The position numbers and the translations under genes are program-made. Below the pieces are notes generated by a model. It saw only the letters and a program-made list of their open reading frames with translations, did not search any database and had not been told where the DNA came from. From Tausonia pullulans (taxonomy: Eukaryota > Basidiomycota > Tremellomycetes > Cystofilobasidiales > Mrakiaceae), in the NCBI GenBank assembly GCA_951802195.1, contig OX637632.1, positions 496,001-560,000 on the forward strand: a stretch of 64,000 nt of DNA. The letters are read 5' to 3'. Shown here in pieces: positions 46,310 to 57,400 of this stretch (positions within the stretch are counted from its first letter, which is position 1; each line of letters opens with the position of its first letter).

Positions 46310-48315
46310 TTACTTGCATCTGATCGGCCAGCCAGAATTCAGATCCTGGTGCTCTCTCGCTCCCCAAATGACGCGATGCTGCGACTCACCGCTGGGCAAT
46401 GATGCTCGGGCCATGTTCCTGCCATTCGGCCTTGGAGATCCAGAGCTGGTGGAACGTTCCGAGCGAGGCGAGAATCGATCCTCCGAGCCAGGACGAGTAC
46501 CGCCTCTCGATAGGATGACCAGGGGCATGAATCCGGATCTTTTGCTGTTGAGAGCAAGAAAGAGCGTTAAAATAGAGCGCTGAGTATGGTAACGGAAGGA
46601 GGAGGGACGGCTACTCACGCCAGGAGCGAGCTGTCCGAGTTCCCAATTGAAACGGTCAACGAGTCCAGGGACCAAGCTGCCTCCTCCGACGAGGACAATA
46701 TTGGCGAGCAGACCCGCGCGGACGTCGAGGTCGCACGCCATGACGGACTCAGCAGCGAGCGTCGCAAGTGACTTGATGTTCTCGATCGAGTTGGAGTGAG
46801 GGCCGTCCGGGGTCACACGGAGCAAGGGAGGGATGGGCTTAGACTACGAAATGTATGGAAGAGTCAGAAATGAAGGACCCAGAGGCAGCGGGGGCGGCTC
46901 AGACACGCACTCGGTCAAGGAAGGTCTTCGGCTGGAAGATGGACTCAGCGAGGCGGAACCGTTCCGCGTGGTAAGGAGCGTTGTAGCCATCTGGGAACTC
47001 GAACGGCCGAGGAGGGCGCTGCTGAACGTATCTATAGGGGAGAAAGAGGTTCAGCGCTGAGGGCTGCAGCGAGATGTGAATATGCGCGTGCCCACCGGTC
47101 GTCGTAAGGCGTTTCGAAGACGGCCGCGCACGATTCGCGCCAGTTCTCAACGATCTTGTTCTCCTGGTAAGTCTTCCAGCTCTCAGTCGTTCCTTGCAGG
47201 CGGTCGTCGCGGAGCACAACTTTTGGAGACTGGAGAGCTGGGACGGGAGTCCGCGACTTGATGAGCTGGTGGGGACTGGAAGAATGCAGCTGATGTCAGT
47301 CTCGTTCCGAAGACGAACATACAAGCGGCACATTGACTTGAGACTGAGAGGGAAGGTGCGGTTGTCCTGAGGAGTTGTGAGATAGCCCTTGATCTGGGAG
47401 TGAAGGAGAGCCATGCCGAGAGGCTGCCGTCTCGTGCCTGCAGCCAAAGTCAGTCGGTCAATTTCAGAGTTACAGGCAAGCGAGGCGCGACGCGACGCGA
47501 CTGACCAGCACGAAGGACATAGCCCTCGCAGACTGGGGTGACGCTCATCCCGCTTTCGCCAACGTCGACAACGAGCGCAGTGCCTTTGCCGGCAGCAAAC
47601 GCGCTAAGGACGCCGTTGCAGGCGGTGTACCAGGCGGGGACGCCCTCCTGCTCGAAGGCCAGCTCGGCCATGTACTCGCGGTTCTGGGCCGTGTTCCAGG
47701 CAGGCTCGGTCGTGAGGAGCGGGTGTTCGTGGGGGTTCACATGGAGCCGGCTGTGGAGGACGTGGGACAAGATGGAGGAGAGGGGGGTAGGGTCCGCCAC
47801 TGTATGTAAGAGCAGGGGGAGGGTGTCGGCCGAGGGACGACGCGAGGGTGAGAGGAGCAACAGCAGAGGGACGCGACGGTTCCACTTACCGATTCCGTCC
47901 GCCATGCAACTGCCGACTTCCATGCCATCCCGCCAGACGGAGACGCCCTCCTCGCCGACAAAGTACTTGCGGACGCGGCCTTCTGCCGCGTCCGCATCGA
48001 GGTAGCCGTGGGAAGTCGGGACGATGACCTTGGGCGTATCCTCGCCAGCGTACCCGGCGCGGGTGGTGTGAGTGCCCACGTCGAGGACGAGGGCCGATAC
48101 TGGGAGACAGGTGTCAGAGTGCCATAAGGAGACCAGGATGGACGCGTCTAAGTCCTCGCCGGTCGTCGACACAAGTGCGAGAACAGAAAGGACGAGGTTG
48201 GTCGAACAACGGACCTTCATCTGCAGTTGAGGCATGCGGGGACGCGCCTGAGTCAGTCTGGGCGCGTACTTCACAAGGGACGGTGGATGGGCCGACCTCC
48301 TCCGTAAACGACCAT
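46310..48315 (-). CDS. ARP4: Arp4, nuclear actin-related protein
   Basis: A nuclear actin-related subunit of NuA4, INO80 and SWR1 chromatin complexes. Ten exons: 48315-48297, 48220-48215 (6 nt), 48099-47890, 47799-47506, 47437-47332, 47275-47096, 47031-46911, 46843-46619, 46544-46390 and 46319-46310, giving 441 aa. The tiny exon ATGAAG is needed to make the family start [20 protein letters not shown]. Then come [11 protein letters not shown], the Arp4-type [12 protein letters not shown] region, [62 protein letters not shown] and [20 protein letters not shown]. It ends QRCK, like the (R)KC(K/F) end of actins. PFEFPDGYN and the VYGGDEVSALV start separate Arp4 from other actin-related proteins. 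The last exon has only three whole codons including the stop. Confidence 0.95.
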
Positions 48316-48545
48316 GGTGGCAGAAGAGCGAGGGGCTGGCTATCAGGACGGGGGTGGTGGTTGAGAGACGCGAGGTCGCCCTTGAACCCAGACGAGAGCG
48401 ACTTGCCAGACTTCCCACGGTCAAGTTCCCTGCTGGTCGCTTCGCGATGTGGCTCTACTGGCACGAGATGATCCTAGGCCGTCAGGCATTCAGCATCCCC
48501 AACCAGCACTAACCAGCACCAATCTCCTTCCCCCACTTGCCCACC
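48316..48545. promoter_or_regulatory. Divergent promoter ARP4 / SEC28
   Basis: A 230-bp head-to-head gap between ARP4 (minus) and the epsilon-COP gene (plus). No specific motif is claimed. Confidence 0.5.
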
Positions 48546-49848
48546 ATGGACTCGGACCAGCTCTTTCACGTGAAGCAACTCTTCTACCAGGGTTCGTCTG
48601 CTTCCGCCGGCCTGACGCGACACGAGCCACTAATTGACGGACGGCCCATCCCCCCCCGACCCTGTTCGCGTCGACTAGCCAACTACGCGACCTGTAGGTC
48701 TCACTAACAACATATCACTCGCAATGCGCTCTCTAACGCTGATTGCCCCCCCAGGCATCTCGACCGCGACCCCCCTCATCCCTTCGCCGCCCTCGTCGCC
48801 AGAGGACGTCCAGCTCGCACTCTACGTCTCCCGCGCCCACCTCGCGCTGACTCCCCCGGAGACGGACAAAGCGGCCGCCATTCTCTCGGGATGGGGAGAG
48901 GAAGATCCTGATGTCAAGGGTAAATCCAGCTCTTATTGTTGGGTGGACTCGTCGTCCGCGCGCGTCAGGGCTGACCTCTCATCGCACGCGCCTCCTTCTG
49001 CCTTCCCTTCCTCGTCATTCCTGCCTCCCACATCAGCTGTCTCGCTCCTTGCCTCCCAGATCGCCACCCCGTCCGAGGAGACGCTCGACGCCCTCCGTGA
49101 CATCATCATCGAGCTCGAAGGTGTCGAGTCCTCCGCGACGACCTCGACGGCCAAGGCCGCTGCCGCGACGGCCTTCATCCTCGCATCCGAGCTCGAAGAG
49201 GCGGTCGATGTGCTCGCATCGGAGCACGAGTCGCTCGAGTGCTCGGCGTTGCTTGTTCAGATATACCTGAGCATCAACCGGACAGATTTGGCTCGCAAGG
49301 TGTTTCAGAGCACCAAGGTCTGGGGCGAGGATTCGCTGCTCGTTCAGTTGATGGAGGCTTGGATCGCCCTCAGGGTGGTGCGTGGCTCTCATCTCGAAGA
49401 TCGTCATTGATGGTATCAGACTGACGAAGATCCACTTCGTCCCCCTCCAGCAAGGGCCGAGTGCGTGTGACGATGCTGAACTCCGTGACGCGACCTCTCT
49501 CTAACCGAGCTTTCTCGCTCTCCAGATCTCCAACAGGCCTACTACATCTACGACGAGCTCCTCATGACACCCTCTGGTCGAACGCCTACTATCATCGCAT
49601 CACACGCAGCCTCACACCTCCTTCTCGGTCACCTTGACGAAGCCAAGGGCGACCTCGCCGAGTTCACCGACCCTTCAACCGCAAGCGTCGAGGTTCTCGG
49701 CGTCGCCTCGGGCGTCGAGAAGAACAACGCCAAGTGGAGCGAGGCGATGAAGACGAGGTTCCCGGACAGTGGGGTGGCGAAGGATTGGGCGGAGAAGGAG
49801 AAAGCGTTCGATGACGCTGTCGCCAAGTTCTCCGTGGCTGCCGCCTAG
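48546..49848 (+). CDS. SEC28: Coatomer epsilon subunit (Sec28)
   Basis: A TPR-like subunit of the COPI coat, which works in Golgi-to-ER transport. Exons: 48546-48591, 48679-48693 (15 nt), 48755-48919, 49037-49377, 49451-49460 (10 nt) and 49526-49848, giving 299 aa, the family size. The start MDSDQLFHVKQLFYQGANYA matches epsilon-COP (LFxVKNxFYxGxYQ). Later hallmarks are ALLVQIYLSINRTDLARKVF, LVQLMEAWIALRV, QQAYYIYDELLMTPSGRTP and HLLLGHLDEAKGDL. The 10-nt exon is needed to keep phase from IALRV into the PNLQQAYYIYDEL segment. The 117-bp third intron is a multiple of three with no in-frame stop, so unspliced mRNA there would stay open and add 39 residues. It is divergent from ARP4. Confidence 0.93.
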
Positions 49849-50897
49849 GGTAGAGGTAGAAACCTGCATGGGCGTTCCAGGGAATATCGCGACGAGAAGT
49901 TGATTTTTGCTCACTTGTTGGGTCTCAAGGACTGGCGCTCGGGGAGTCTCAGACGCTGACAACCGTACATCGCTCGTAGAGAAAAGGCAAGGATCATCAA
50001 AGAGACAGCTGGCAACCGAAAGCACGTGATCCTTTTCATCCTCCTCATTATCTTCAAGGAAGAAAGCTGAGAGGCAAAGACGAAAGGGGGGTTAGGGGCA
50101 ACAAGTCAGGAAGCTGATCCACAGCAGCATTGAGCGGCGAGGATGTGCGGATCGGCAACAGACCAGGACAACCATCTCAAAGTTCAACTTGATGCAAAAC
50201 AAACGGCGGTAACCCATCATCTCTCCTGGCGGTAGGAGTGTGGTGGTACCTCCTTCCCCCCTATAGTCCGGATGTGGCCCAGTGGCTGTCAGACAACGAT
50301 GGTGAACAGATGAGTGTCTAAAGTCGAACTCAACCGCTGAGGTGAAACATAAGCAAACGTAAGACTGACTCCTCAGAGTCTCAGGCTCAGGCTCCTTTTA
50401 GACCAACGGAAAGACCTCCCACTTTCCAGTTGTGCCCATGACTTTGACATTTGCTGAAAGAGCTGGCGGAGAAGAGCTTCGACCTCGGCAGGTGGCTTTG
50501 ATCGACGAAATGGAAGCGCAAGCGCACAGATCGACAGGTGGCGCTGGCATGAGGGTATTCTCACCGGGGCACGGGAAATCCTCAACAGAGATGATAGAAA
50601 AAGCTTGTTGCAATGAAGTATGACAGCTACGGGAATACTGGCGGTAGTAGAGCAAATCATCCGTATACGAGGGAGAGTGAGGACACAAAGAGAGAGTCCT
50701 ATGTTCCGAGATAAGAATTATTATGTAGGAAATATTGGTGCGAGAAAAATATGCTACAGAGGATTAAAGGAAGGGAAAGTGTTCTTTGAGTGTCCTAGGA
50801 GGTTTTGAGCGAGAAGAACTGAGAGAGAAGAGTCCTTGTGGGAGAGAGGGCACAGGGGAAGCGGACGCTATTTCACATCGATGCTACCCAAGTTATT
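49849..50897. other. Convergent intergenic region SEC28 / GMC-ricin gene
   Basis: About 1 kb between two stops, less GC-rich toward 50650-50800. It holds both 3' UTRs. No coding exon with credible splice signals was found. Confidence 0.55.
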
Positions 50898-53800
50898 CTA
50901 GGCGAAGGTGAAGCGTTGGTTGTTGTTTCCATTTGAGCAAGCCCAAGTCTGTGTCATACAACGATGGTATTGGGAGGAAGGATGGGGCGGCAAGGTGGAG
51001 GGGGGTGGGGGGGGGGGGGTTGGAAGACATGTTTTAGCAAAGGATTTTCCAGTTTTTTTTTAGGGTCTCAAGGGCCTATCTATCTCACCTGGAAGATGTT
51101 ACCGTTCGCGGTCGATCCATCCGTAAGGTCGACGCACTGGTTGGAGCTCGGGTTGGAGATCTGCCCAGTGGAGGTGATCGAAAACGTCTGAGCGGGGATT
51201 CCGGGATAACACTGCATATTTACGCCGTAAAAAGTCAGATATATGCTCCTTGAGTATAGATAAGCAATGGTATTGATATTTACCGTCCAAATTTTGAGTT
51301 TCTGGCCGTTCGAAGGCGTTGAGCCGAAGTCAAGGCAGAAGTTTGTGCCCTGAACCTGGACGGCACCGGAAGAGGTCGTCGAGAACTGGAACTTCTGCTG
51401 AACGTTCGAATTGCAATCCCAAAGTTGGATCTGCTGTCCGTTCTGAAGCTGTCCATCTTTCACATCGAAGCATTTGTTGCCGGCGAGGTAAGGCTTGATC
51501 TGACGTCCACCGGCGGGAGGAGGTGCGGCGGAGGAGCTGACTGCTGGGGCGCTCGAAGTCCGGGAAGGGGCCGCCGAAGTGGTGCTGGAGCTGGTAGGAA
51601 TGTTTCCCGAGTTGTCCTGTTTGATGAGGTCGGCGGCGCGCTCGCACTTTGGGGCGAGGGCCATGTCAGGAGGAGGCACGCACCAGGGAAGGAGAGAGGG
51701 AAAAAGTAATTCACAATTCCGTAGAGGACCGACATGAGATGCGAAGAGACCTGGAAGGGAAGAACCGAGCCGTCGACGACGCGAAGACCAGTGGTGCCGT
51801 ACTGTCACGGTCGTGACACAGCTTGTCAGCCCAAAGCGCTCAGGTAAGATGGGGGAGCAGGGCACGCACGACGCGGTGACGAGAGTCGACAGAGCCTCCG
51901 AGGTTGCTAGACATCATGGCGACGGTACCGATTGGGTGCTGTTTGATAATCCGAAATTCGAACGAGACGAGGTCAGCGACTGCAGCACATCTTACTCTCT
52001 CATGGAAAGGTATGGCCCACCCAGTTGCTACGGTAGTGGCCCTCGGCCCAGGTAGCCCACGCCTCGAGGGACGCGCCCTGGGGGACATCTCCGGCCGGAG
52101 TCTGCTCGTTGAGGATGTTGTTCTTGAGAGGGGACGTGGAAGAAATGGTGCGAGTGAAACGAGCAGTGGCACCCTGGGCGAGACGGTCTGCGGATGAGGA
52201 AGTCGGGTTAGGAGGAGGTCGAGCGAGCCAAGCGAAGGAGACAATTGGCGAAAACACTGACCGAAATCGTTGGTAAAGAAACGGGGATCGATGCGGAGGT
52301 TTGTGCTACTGTAGAGGTCCTGGGAGGTGATCTGGACCGATCCACGACCAAAGGGGAGGAGGTACCACGAATCGTAACCAAGGGTCGAGCTATGGCAGAT
52401 GGTGTTGTCAACTTCGAGTGCAAGCCCGAGTGCAAGCTAAGTAGAAGGGTTAGGAGATGGACGCACTCAAAGGTATAGTCGAAGGACTCGGAGAAGCCCG
52501 CTTCCTTGTTAAGGATCCAGTCGCGCTGAATCTCAAGGACCTGGCGAAGACCGTCGGCGTTTGAGGAGGCGCCAGCATCGACAGCTTCCTGAGCATAGCG
52601 AGCGAGGTTGTTCTGGAGGCGATCGCGCATGTTCTGGGCGTCGGTTCCGGAGAAGAGATCCTGGAAGCGAGGGAAGGTGATGTCCTGGAAGGCGAGGACG
52701 TCAGTCAAAGCACCAACCGAGTTACGCGAGAGCAAATCTCACCTGTCCTCCGCCGCGTTGGCCTTGGAATTGCCAGTTGGTCGTTGTTGTCGTCTGGTCG
52801 ATGAGGTTCTGATGAAGCGAAAGGATGCGGATGAGTCTGTGCGCGCTGTGAGGCACCGACAGCTTGAACTGACCTGTCCAATGGGAAGCTCAACGCGGAC
52901 GGTGATGCCGAGGGGGTCAAGAACACTCCTGGGACCGATGCCGGACTGCTGGAGGATAGCTGGAGGAATCCAAGGAGATATCAGTTCAGCTCCCAAGCTG
53001 TTGTCTGTTGTCGAGCCTCGAGCTCATTCACCAGGAGTTTTGATGGATCCAGTGGCAATGATGACCTCGCGCAGGGCAGAGACGGTGTAGACGTTGTTCT
53101 TCTCGTCACGGAACTCTACACCCGTAGCGCGAGGGGTCGAGCCAGACGAAAGGATGACCTTGCCAACGTTGGCTCCCGAGAGGACTATGATGACTCTTGT
53201 CAGAATGGGAAAACCCTGGTCGGAAGTCATTCGACTAACTGGTGAGGTTTGGGCGATTCTTAGTCTTCAGGTAGCCCGCATAGGCATCCACACGACGGCT
53301 GCCGGACCGGGTGTTGGCGATCGGGGCAGCGCCAGAGGGAGCGCCGCAGGTGAGGTCGTAAGCGTAGGGGAGGCCAAGTCCAGTAAGTACAGTCTGGTTG
53401 AAGTTGCGCTCGACATCGCCGGGCTGGCTGGAGAGTGACAGAAGGGGCAGGAGAAAGAGAGCGTCAGATTAGGGGGAGAGCAAATGCAATAGGGGGATTG
53501 AGACGAGACTTGCCTGTTCGGATCGTATTGGATTGAGATAGGCCCGCCGGTGGCGTGGCAGGAAGGGTTCCAGGTAACACCGCCGGACGACTGACTACCG
53601 GTAGGAGGAATGCCGTTCTCGGCCTTGAGCATCTACGAGACAGAATAAGGGAAGTTAAGTGGGAGCATAGGTAGTGACACAAGCCCGAAGACCTACGTAG
53701 GGTTGAAGAGTAGCCCAGTTGAGGCCAGCGTTACCGACCGCCTCAAGCGAGTCAATCTATTGTCGCGATGGCTCGAGTCAGTTAAATCCAGCCGAATCGA

Positions 53801-54560
53801 GGGCATTTAGTCTCAAATGAACCTGAAACGAGTTCGGCTTGGACCATGCGAGGCCGTTGATGCCGGTGGAACCACCTGACGGGCCGGACAAGCGAGGCAA
53901 GAATGAAAACAACAGGGGCGAAACACGATGTCAGCTTGGGGTTAGCCGAAGGGGGAAACCTGCTTCTCACCAAGCATGCGTCCTGCACGGATGGTCTGAG
54001 ATTGCCCATTGCGCTGAGGAACGGTCTGATACTGCCAGTCGAGCCAGGTCTGATGCGGGCGGGATGAGAAGAAGACATGGAAGTCAGCTGGAGCACAACA
54101 AGGCACGGAAGGGGTTCAGGGGAGAGCGAACTCGCCCCGAAGGTCGACTGGTATCGACCAGCATCATAGACGTCGGCGTTGCCCTCCTCGTCGTAGCCAG
54201 CTTCGATGACAAGGACTGTGAATTCGTGGCGGACGAGGGCCTGATCAGCATGGGACACGCTGATGGGCTGAGGAGCGGGAGCAGGTTTCGGGGATCGTCG
54301 TCGAGGCCTTTCGCCGGAGAAGATAGAGACGACGGACCGGTTCGCGAGGCGTCTTCGCTCAGCCTACTGGCCAGGACGGAGCCTCCGAGTCCTCCTCCGG
54401 CAATAACGTAGTCGTACTGGGAGGCGATGGTACTGCCATCGTAGATAGGCGAGCCCGAGTAGGCGCGGGAATGTTTCTGCTTAGTCGGGACGGAGCTGAC
54501 GAGCGGTGTGAGGATAACAGCAGCGGAGGAGAGGAGAAGGGCGGTGGAGAAGACGCCCAT
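50898..54560 (-). CDS. Secreted GMC oxidoreductase fused to a ricin-B lectin domain
   Basis: A predicted FAD-dependent secreted oxidase with a sugar-binding tail; 18 exons, 770 aa. Exons: 54560-54338, 54215-54136, 54049-53971, 53875-53823, 53756-53697, 53632-53514, 53427-53240, 53184-53032, 52959-52874, 52808-52743, 52684-52467, 52389-52262, 52187-52021, 51938-51870, 51801-51715, 51646-51284, 51211-51089 and 50948-50898. Signal peptide 1-24 (MGVFSTALLLSSAAVILTPL). FAD motif YDYVIAGGGLGGSVLASRLS, then TVLVIEAG, AGRMLGGSTGINGLAW, ATGSIKTPAILQQSGIGP, NWHPIGTVAMM (catalytic His region) and GLRVVDGSVLPFQVSSH, closing with CERAADLIK near residue 600. After a Ser/Thr/Pro linker, a complete ricin-B trefoil (about 645-770) shows three QxW-like motifs: IQLWDC, LKIWTC and FQTWACSNGNNNQRF. 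Two introns use GC donors (54135 and 53513). The substrate is unknown. Confidence 0.88.
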
Positions 54561-55985
54561 CTTGCTGGAGAAACGGAGGCCTTGGTACGGGGGAACTTGA
54601 GTGGTGGTGGTTTGATGGAAGAGAGAGCAGCTGACCGGTTCCCTGTCTCTCTTTTAGGGCGGCATCAGAAGCGAGGAACATGTCATGAGCGAGCCTTACT
54701 GCGTGGGGAGACAGCTGTCTCTATTTCGTCGCCTAGCCAGTTGCTCCAAACTGCTAGGTGACCAACGCTCGCCACGGCCTAATGTACAGGAGCGGCTTCC
54801 CTCGGCTTTCCCCGTGTCTGGAGGCGCCGTCTCTTCGCTCGCGCGAGAAATGAGCGGGAAAAGCGCTTGATCACGGGCTCGAAAACGAGGGAAGGAGTCG
54901 TAGTGGTGGCTGTTGTCGTACTTTTCATCCATGCCGAGCTGAGCTGAACCGGATCTCATAGAGTCTTTTTTCTTGGTCGTCGGGACGGGGGAGGGTGTAA
55001 TAGAGACCCGTATGAGAGGAGCGTGCCTGTCGCTGTGCCACGCGGGGGCAAAAGGAGCAGCATACCTTGCATTTTCCAGCAACTCCGTTTTCCCTCTTCT
55101 ACTCGCAACAACAATTTCCCGCTTCGTTTCACAATCTCGATCTTCAGCTCTGCTCCACCTCTGACAAATGAACATTTCAGCTTTCCGCTCGGGCATTCCT
55201 CGGCTCATTTGAACCCGCGCCCTTCTCCCGCTTCGGCTTGTCCGGCTTCCCTGTCACCGGTTCTCATAAATGATGAGGACCCCAGTTTTGCCAGGGCGGA
55301 TCTGCCTGTCACCGAGGGACAGAAAATATACCTCCGGAACAAAGCACAATGAACATGGAGCGGTGACGTTCACACTCGAGCTGATGCTCTGGGACCTTGG
55401 GGTCGAAGAGCAAACTCAACTCAAGGCTGCAGCGAAAGCCGTCACTAGCTCTCCCGCAACGGAGTTGCTCAAAGTTACCAGGTGTAGCGTCGATCTATAT
55501 GCGCAGTCTCATGCCTTTTTGGCTCAGAACCGAGGAGGAATCAGCACCGAGCCGCCGCCGCCATTCAGTCTGGGGGCGTTGCTTGGTTGCCTTACGGGTG
55601 AGCGGCCAGGGATTAAACACTCTCTGACGGGCAGATGACATTGAGGGATGTTCTGGTGCGCTTAATGCATAAAAGGTGAGGCCACATATAGATTAGAGCA
55701 TTAGCCGAGGAGGACAGGTCGAGACTCGAGTATCGTCAAGCATGAAACCTGGGGCGGACTAGCTTGTCGTGACGACCAAACGACCTCCACCGCTGCTCTC
55801 TCTCGCGACGGCCATGCCCGACTTTGGATGCCGACCTCGAAGCTACTCCTCTCTGAGATCACTTCGGGCTCTCTCGCCTCCCTTGTCGCTGCCGCTCGCT
55901 ATGACCTCGCTCGTCAGTGGATGAATGGGCCTACCGCTCTCTCGCGCTCGCTCGCTGGCTAACCCCATGAGCCTGTTCCGTCTCG
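54561..55985. other. Divergent intergenic region GMC-ricin / XRCC2-like
   Basis: About 1.4 kb. The first 150 bases are the leader of the GMC gene. Near 55640-55700 it turns AT-rich (GCATAAAAGG, ACATATAGATTAGAGCAT), which could be a promoter for the plus-strand gene. A plus-strand open frame from about 55776 to 55962 ends 24 bases before the XRCC2-like start; it contains ALSRDGHARLWMP, but I found no partner exon. Confidence 0.45.
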
Positions 55986-57304
55986 ATGCGTACGCCCTCC
56001 ATAGCCCCTCCTCCAACCTACATCCAGCCGCTCGACGAGTTGCTCCTGGAGGCCCGCCGAAATCTAGATGGCCTCGGGAGCCATGCAGCATTCATGCGGG
56101 GCGACATGCTCGAGATCCAAGGACCCTCAGGAAGCGGTAAGGCCTTCTATCCTGTCCTCCACGTCGCCTTTCTCGAGCTGACCGACACACCCTCACCTGT
56201 CCATCTCGCCTCACAGGCAAGACCGAACTCCTCTACTTCATTGCTCTCTCCCGGATTCTTCCCCGCACCCACACCTTTCGTCCTGTTTCTTCCTCAACGA
56301 GCCGGACCTACAAAATGCCGGTGCACCTCGGCGGCCACGCCCAGACGGTCGTCTTCTTCTCCTGCGCAACCTCGCCCGTTTCGATGGTCCGATTAGCCCA
56401 TGTTCTCCGCGAGCATCTCCTTGATCGATTCCGGCTCGCCGCGGACAAGCAGCACGCGAACGTTAGTGGTCGAGAGGCGTGGGATATCGCGGGCGAGGTG
56501 GAGGAGCTCGTGATGACTGTTCTCGGGCGGGTGAGGGTTGTGAGATGTCAAGACACAATGTCCCTTGCCAAGGAGCTCCTGGGCCTGAAGGATAAGGTGC
56601 TCAGCTTGGGCGGTGAAGAGGTGAAAAGCGGTCTCAGGTGCGTCGAAAGGGACACAAAGTACTGACGCGTTTCCACACTCTCCCGCAGGAACTCGGCCTT
56701 GTCGCCATCGACGGTTTTGGCGAGTGTTTCTGGAGGGACAAGCTCGAATGGGAGAGATCCGTCGCCAGAGCCAACAAGGGCAAAGCCCAGCCTGTCGAGG
56801 CCCCCCTGTTCCTCACGCCTCGGGTAGGCCTGCATCACCCTCATCGCCTCTCACCAATACCCACGTCTTCGGCTGACCCTTTCCTCGCAGCCGATGGACG
56901 TCATCCTCCACCTCCTCACCACCCTCCGCAAGACGCTCATCCCCCTGACCCTTCTCACGACCCAATCCCTTCTCGCGCAATCGACGCCCTCGCCCTTCCC
57001 TAAACCGCACTTCCCCTACCCATACACCTTCCCCATACCTCTCGCAAGCGACCGCGCCGGCAGCAGTGGACCCATGCGGGCTTTACCCCATGGGATCCGG
57101 CAGATCACGCACCACATCACGCTTTGCAAGGTCGAACCACGCGCTATCGACCTCCGCCAGATATCCGCGGAATTGAGGGCCGAGGCCAGACGAGCGGGTC
57201 GCAGCCAACGCATCGTGGGGCTTCTGAGAATCGCTGTCGTCCCTGCGAGCTGGGAAGGCAAAAGGTTCGAGGTTGGTATCGGGGAGAAAGGTGTGAACTT
57301 TTAG
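55986..57304 (+). CDS. XRCC2-like RecA/Rad51-family DNA repair protein
   Basis: A probable Rad51 paralog for homologous recombination. Exons: 55986-56136, 56217-56620, 56689-56823 and 56891-57304, giving 367 aa. The Walker A motif spans the first splice (GDMLEIQGPSGSGKTELLYF, about residues 39-58), and this wording closely follows XRCC2, where the block reads [20 protein letters not shown]. A Walker B-like strand follows (LGLVAIDGFGECFWRDK), matching the XRCC2 'DSLSAFYW' region. There is no Rad51 N-terminal helix-hairpin-helix, also as in XRCC2. The second donor is uncertain: GTGAAA at 56621 keeps phase, whereas the stronger-looking GTGCGT at 56638 does not. In-frame open DNA before the ATG was not used. 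The assignment is by motif, so the exact paralog is less sure than the family. Confidence 0.72.
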
Positions 57305-57400
57305 CGGCGGGGAGGGTATCAGAGCAGAGTGAGAGACGGGGCGGGCGGGCGTTGGTTGTCGTTCATTCTAGGCATCTCATGAACTCATGAATCATGTCCG

